Below are positions 7,532-10,481 of a stretch of 10,481 nucleotides of DNA, piece by piece. Numbering within the stretch: position 1 is the first letter of the stretch; every line of letters starts with the position of its first letter. This stretch comes from Mycogone perniciosa (Eukaryota; Ascomycota; Sordariomycetes; Hypocreales; Hypocreaceae), in contig JAOALB010000305.1 in assembly GCA_025331125.1 (NCBI GenBank), forward strand, positions 1 to 10,481. The letters run 5' to 3'. The notes under the pieces are model-generated. The model saw only the letters and a list, made by a program, of their open reading frames with translations, was not told where the DNA came from and searched no databases. The translations under genes were made by a program, and so were the position numbers.

Positions 7532-7891
7532 AGTTTTGTTTATGGCAACCAATTCACCCTTTCCTATTTAAGTAATGGTCGCATGATCTAACTGTGCAGG
7601 GTTATCCAGCGCCGTCCTTGAAGCAATTAATAGCTATAGTCATACGCTATTTGAGCCAGAGAATCTTTAGGTCTCGGTGCAGGCCTAACCTTGCAGCAAA
7701 GTGCCCTCATAGAGAGTCCGTCTAGTAACGATGAGCAATTCCATAAACACGAATATGATAACCCGAGGTGTGGTGTTATGGGTATTGCTATAGCAAGTTG
7801 GTGTCTAGACTGGCGGCCGTTGCTAATGCGGCATACCCAGACTAAATAGGACTATATTATGTCATTCAGATAGCTTGATCTAACCTGTATT
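7532..7891. other. Gene-free stretch
   Basis: 3' flank of paralogue 2. Only small palindromes are visible, such as TGCTATAGCA near 7787. No RNA gene or protein-like frame was found on either strand. Confidence 0.5.
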
Positions 7892-8045
7892 ACCAAAACC
7901 TGCCATGTTGAATAGGCCTATCCGGCTTGAATGGGTTGATTAGGGCCGCGTTAATAAGCCGGCTCGGGCATCTAGGCCCTTTGGTTCAAAGCTGCTATGT
8001 TTAATAGGGCCTAGCCGGCTTGACCGGGCTGATTAGGGCAGTGTT
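7892..8045. repeat. Direct repeat, about 60-bp copies 91 bp apart
   Basis: The copy at 7892-7952 (containing TGTTGAATAGGCCTATCCGG) recurs in diverged form at 7983-8045 (containing TGTTTAATAGGGCCTAGCCG); both go on to GATTAGGGC and a GTT end. The core CCGGCTTG is the reverse complement of the CAAGCCGG core in the adjoining 19-bp array, so the two are related. Confidence 0.7.
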
Positions 8046-8117
8046 GTTCAAGCCGATCAATGTTGTTCAAGCCGGTCAATGATTTTCAAGCCGGTCAATG
8101 ATTTTCAAGCCGGTCAG
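8042..8117. repeat. 19-bp tandem repeat, four units
   Basis: Units of TGTTGTTCAAGCCGGTCAA or the TGATTTTCAAG variant lie at 8042-8060, 8061-8079, 8080-8098 and 8099-8117, with one to three differences between units. Degenerate sequence continues to about 8132. An open frame starting inside the array at 8098 is not considered a gene. Confidence 0.9.
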
Positions 8118-8589
8118 CGTTGTTGAAAGCTGCCGCCTTGATCGAGGTTATCAAAGTTGGCTTGCAAGAAGTGAAGTAGAAAAGGCAGTGGCAAGAGGGG
8201 AATTTTGTTCTTCCCCTCCGGGGGCCCTTGCGGGGAGCTGCGCCTGCGCCCCTCAATGTATTGAACTCATGAACTCATCCTCTTCCTCATTATTATCTGC
8301 TTTGTTACGGCCTTTGTTATGGTAAGCAAGCGTCAAAGGGGTTGTGGGAAATTGAGCAATCTAACTACTGCAGGGCTGTTTTGCAAAAGCTACTCCATTG
8401 AGCATAGCAAGCTACCCTATTAAGCATAGCTCTTACAGATCTCCACAACTACATCATGATACACCTTTCTCTAGTGATAACAACACCAAAAAAAGAGGTA
8501 AATAGTACATCATAGAGCGGGAGAGTAGCAGAAACGACCAATTGCCTGTAAGTATGGCCATTTGGGGCTAGTGATTGTGGTGGCTGAGT
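8118..8589. other. Gene-free stretch
   Basis: It holds a G/C-rich block with small stems (8210-8255, GGGGGCCC and GCGCCTGCGCC) and otherwise mixed sequence. The plus-strand frame at 8098-8325 is short, of odd composition, and starts within the tandem repeat. Nothing recognisable. Confidence 0.45.
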
Positions 8590-8695
8590 GTCAAACCGTC
8601 CCATTAAATAAAATAAGAAAGCTGCGCTAAGCTTTTAATCGGTTACACTTCACAAAGCCGCTGCGCAGCTTTGCTTGACTATCATACGTTTTGAC
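8590..8695. repeat. Nested inverted repeats, 106-bp foldback (MITE-like)
   Basis: Outer arms GTCAAACCGT (8590-8599) and ACGTTTTGAC (8686-8695) pair at 9 of 10 positions. Inner arms AAAGCTGCGC (8618-8627) and GCGCAGCTTT (8663-8672) pair perfectly around a 35-nt loop. The size and nesting fit a small non-autonomous DNA transposon or a foldback element, but no clear target duplication flanks it. Confidence 0.45.
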
Positions 8696-8712
8696 GATGC
8701 GGGGTCTTGGTG

Positions 8713-8849
8713 TTTTTTTTTTTTCTTTTTTTTTTTTTTTTGCATGCGACCAATTTGCCCACATAAGTTAAGGTGCGACCGTAATATGGCGGGGACTAGT
8801 AGATAGATCTAATCTCCTCCCCGCTTGCTATGTAAACAAACAAACAAAC
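8713..8849. repeat. Poly-T tract and (AAAC)4 upstream of the last gene
   Basis: A run of 12 T, one C and 16 T (8713-8741) is followed by mixed sequence and (AAAC)4 at 8834-8849. T-rich tracts exclude nucleosomes, so this may lie in the promoter of the gene at 8911. No TATA box is evident between the tract and the start codon. Confidence 0.6.
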
Positions 8850-8910
8850 ACCCGCCCCGCTTCCATCCATCGCCTCTACCTGAGTAGTGAGGTTATCGTT
8901 GTTATTTATC

Positions 8911-10481
8911 ATGGAAGCTGAATTAGCAAAGCTGCGACTGCAACTTGAAAAGGAGCAGCGCCTCCGTGAAGAGGAGCAACACCGACGCGAAGAGGAGCAA
9001 CGCCGACGCGAAGACGCTGAGGAGCGTCTATCGACCGAGCAACGCCGACGCGAGGAAGAACAACGCCTCCGTGAAGAAGAGCAACGTCTTCGTGCAGAGG
9101 AACAGCGCCGACGCGAAGCAGCAGAGCGAGTGTCACAGCCCCAGACACTTCAGCAGTACCTTGAAGGTTGCCACTCGCTCGATACCGCGATCCAAGTCAT
9201 TACCGACCCTTCCTCCACCACCCAAGGCAATACAACCAATCCAACCGGCAGAGTTTATCCTCGGCGAATTGTCCCATCCCCAGACTTCATAACCAAGCAG
9301 TTGGAAATCTGGGAACTGCTGTCGGCAAGCGATTCGTTTCACTCGGATTTCCTATTTCCATCCGTCCATCAACTCAGCTATGTGCGGTCTGTGTTGAGCC
9401 CGATCAGCAGTGAGATGTCTCTTCGCCAGTTCGAGCACGACGCCGTGGAAAATGCCGTCCAGAAACTCATTGACCATGTCTACAACGACCCGGTCCTTCG
9501 CGATGGCCTTGGCCTTCTGGGAACTGTGACATTTGAGAGCCATACGAACTTAGGCAATCCCCCTACTAGCCTCACCGAGTCTATGGAACACATGTCTATA
9601 TCTAAAAGCGATGCGAGAAGTCGCATACCACGGGGACGACCGTCAGGCCGACAGGTTCGCCCAAATGTGAAGAGAAAACCCCCTCTTGCGGACAGCTTCT
9701 GTATATACAGAAACTCCGATGGTCGGAATATCCCCTCTCTTGCGATCGAGTACAAGGCACCTCATAAGTTGAGTGTCAGCGAGATTGTCACAGGGCTGGA
9801 GTTGGAGATACAACCAGATCGGGATGTGATCAATAAAGATGGCGAGGGCTTCGCATTCGCAGCCAAGTCGCTTGCCGCAGCTGTCGTCACCCAGCTCTTC
9901 TCCTACATGGTCGGAAAGGGCATACAACATGGCTACATATGTACAGGAGAGGCCTTTGTCTTCTTGCAGATTCCAGACGACCCTACTATTGTGTACTATA
10001 CCGTCTGCGTCCCCAGTCAGGATGTCGCCGCCGACGAGGAAATAGGACTCCATCGGACAGCCGTTGCGCAAATATTTGCATTCATCCTTCAAGCTCTGCG
10101 AGCCGAACCACCCCCCATGTCGTGGCACGACGATTCTGCGAAACTTGATGCTTGGGTAGTGGAGTATGACGATGTGCTGAAGAACATCCCTCCAACGGTT
10201 CGCAAAGAGAAGCGTACCACGTCTTACAAGGCATCAAACTGGAAGAATCGCATAAGGCGCTCGCCGATTCTGACCCGTTCTCGCTGTAAATCACCGGACC
10301 GTGGCTATCAGGCCAACTATGACGAAGACAACGGCAATGATCCCTACGACCCTCCCTCCCCTTCGCCAAACCAGGCTGGCCGCGTCAGCAAGGCTGCGAC
10401 CACAAGGGGAAAACGACAGGGGAGGGGGCGGGCTAATGATCAAGGCAGGGGGAAAGGTGGCCAAGCAGAGAAGAACATCCA
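8911..10481 (+). CDS. Coiled-coil protein with PD-(D/E)XK-like domain, 3' end missing
   Basis: An uninterrupted frame from ATG 8911 (ATCATGG context) to the right edge gives 523 codons with no stop. Residues 1-73 are a highly charged heptad-type coiled coil. Residues 75-255 are a variable linker. Residues 258-400 form a conserved-looking domain: D261, then a hydrophobic strand into E280-x-K282 (AIEYKAPHKL), then a helix with Q328-x3-Y332 (QLFSY) and a strand GYICTGEAFVFL. D...ExK plus QxxxY is the RecB-type PD-(D/E)XK nuclease pattern. Residues 430-523 are basic and rich in R, G and K, probably disordered and nucleic-acid-binding. It resembles a large fungal family in which, as I recall, this domain precedes a Cys motif and a protein-kinase domain; those would lie beyond the window. 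Nuclease activity is inference. The organisation also recalls nuclease-kinase modules of Crinkler-type effectors. Confidence 0.8.
   Translation, partial: MEAELAKLRLQLEKEQRLREEEQHRREEEQRRREDAEERLSTEQRRREEEQRLREEEQRLRAEEQRRREAAERVSQPQTLQQYLEGCHSLDTAIQVITDPSSTTQGNTTNPTGRVYPRRIVPSPDFITKQLEIWELLSASDSFHSDFLFPSVHQLSYVRSVLSPISSEMSLRQFEHDAVENAVQKLIDHVYNDPVLRDGLGLLGTVTFESHTNLGNPPTSLTESMEHMSISKSDARSRIPRGRPSGRQVRPNVKRKPPLADSFCIYRNSDGRNIPSLAIEYKAPHKLSVSEIVTGLELEIQPDRDVINKDGEGFAFAAKSLAAAVVTQLFSYMVGKGIQHGYICTGEAFVFLQIPDDPTIVYYTVCVPSQDVAADEEIGLHRTAVAQIFAFILQALRAEPPPMSWHDDSAKLDAWVVEYDDVLKNIPPTVRKEKRTTSYKASNWKNRIRRSPILTRSRCKSPDRGYQANYDEDNGNDPYDPPSPSPNQAGRVSKAATTRGKRQGRGRANDQGRGKGGQAEKNI
8950..9126 (+). repeat. 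Coding repeat of 21 bp encoding coiled-coil heptads
   Basis: Within the gene at 8911, 21-bp units encode seven residues of the type EEQRRRE. Two adjacent copies at 8971-8991 and 8992-9012 differ at one base, and looser copies run to about 9120. A repeat of exactly one heptad lets the coil grow or shrink by slippage without losing phase. Confidence 0.8.

Noticed and set aside
8098..8325. Plus-strand frame of 75 residues
   Set aside because: It starts inside the 19-bp repeat and has an odd Ala/Ser-rich composition with no homology I can recognise.
9643..10128. Minus-strand frame of 161 residues
   Set aside because: It lies wholly antisense to the long, better supported frame at 8911-10481; its openness follows from that gene's codon use.
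1..10481. tRNA, rRNA or other structured RNA genes
   Set aside because: I saw no A-box/B-box pairs or cloverleaf arms on either strand; a covariance-model scan could not be run.

Overview
The window looks like accessory (non-core) nuclear DNA of a filamentous ascomycete, probably Pezizomycotina. The evidence is short GT-AG introns of about 50 bp, gene families of the lineage-specific fungal kind, a gene broken only by C:G-to-T:A-type stop codons as in repeat-induced point mutation (RIP), and long repeat-rich gaps. The species cannot be named from the sequence.

Layout. 1-500: a C-rich tract, then a cluster of at least 15 copies of a 12-bp dyad motif, GTTAC-NN-GTAAC, the first of them in three 42-bp tandem units. 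986-2386: a broken gene of an uncharacterised fungal family with a nucleotidyltransferase-like motif; its frame runs without indels through five internal stops. 2387-3790: gene-poor DNA with palindromes, a two-unit telomere-like repeat and a candidate 225-bp solo LTR. 3796-4351: a second cluster of the same dyad motif, now mostly GTTGC-NN-GYAAC, in four 41-bp units with the same 17/24-bp spacing. 4865-5859 and 6563-7531: two intact tandem paralogues of unknown function, each with one intron at the same codon, giving proteins of 313 and about 305 residues. Two unrelated minisatellites (15 bp near 6100; 19 bp near 8050) and a 106-bp nested foldback (8590-8695) lie in the gaps. 8911 to the right edge: a gene, incomplete at its 3' end, with a long charged coiled coil, a domain carrying RecB-like PD-(D/E)XK motifs, and an R/G-rich tail.

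How the parts fit together. No pathway links the genes. The best candidate for something undescribed is the pair of phased dyad-motif arrays about 3.3 kb apart, enclosing the broken gene and the LTR. They could be subterminal repeats of a mobile element or an array of sites for a dimeric DNA-binding protein. The spliced models of the two paralogues and the nuclease-like motifs of the last gene are the main annotation gains.
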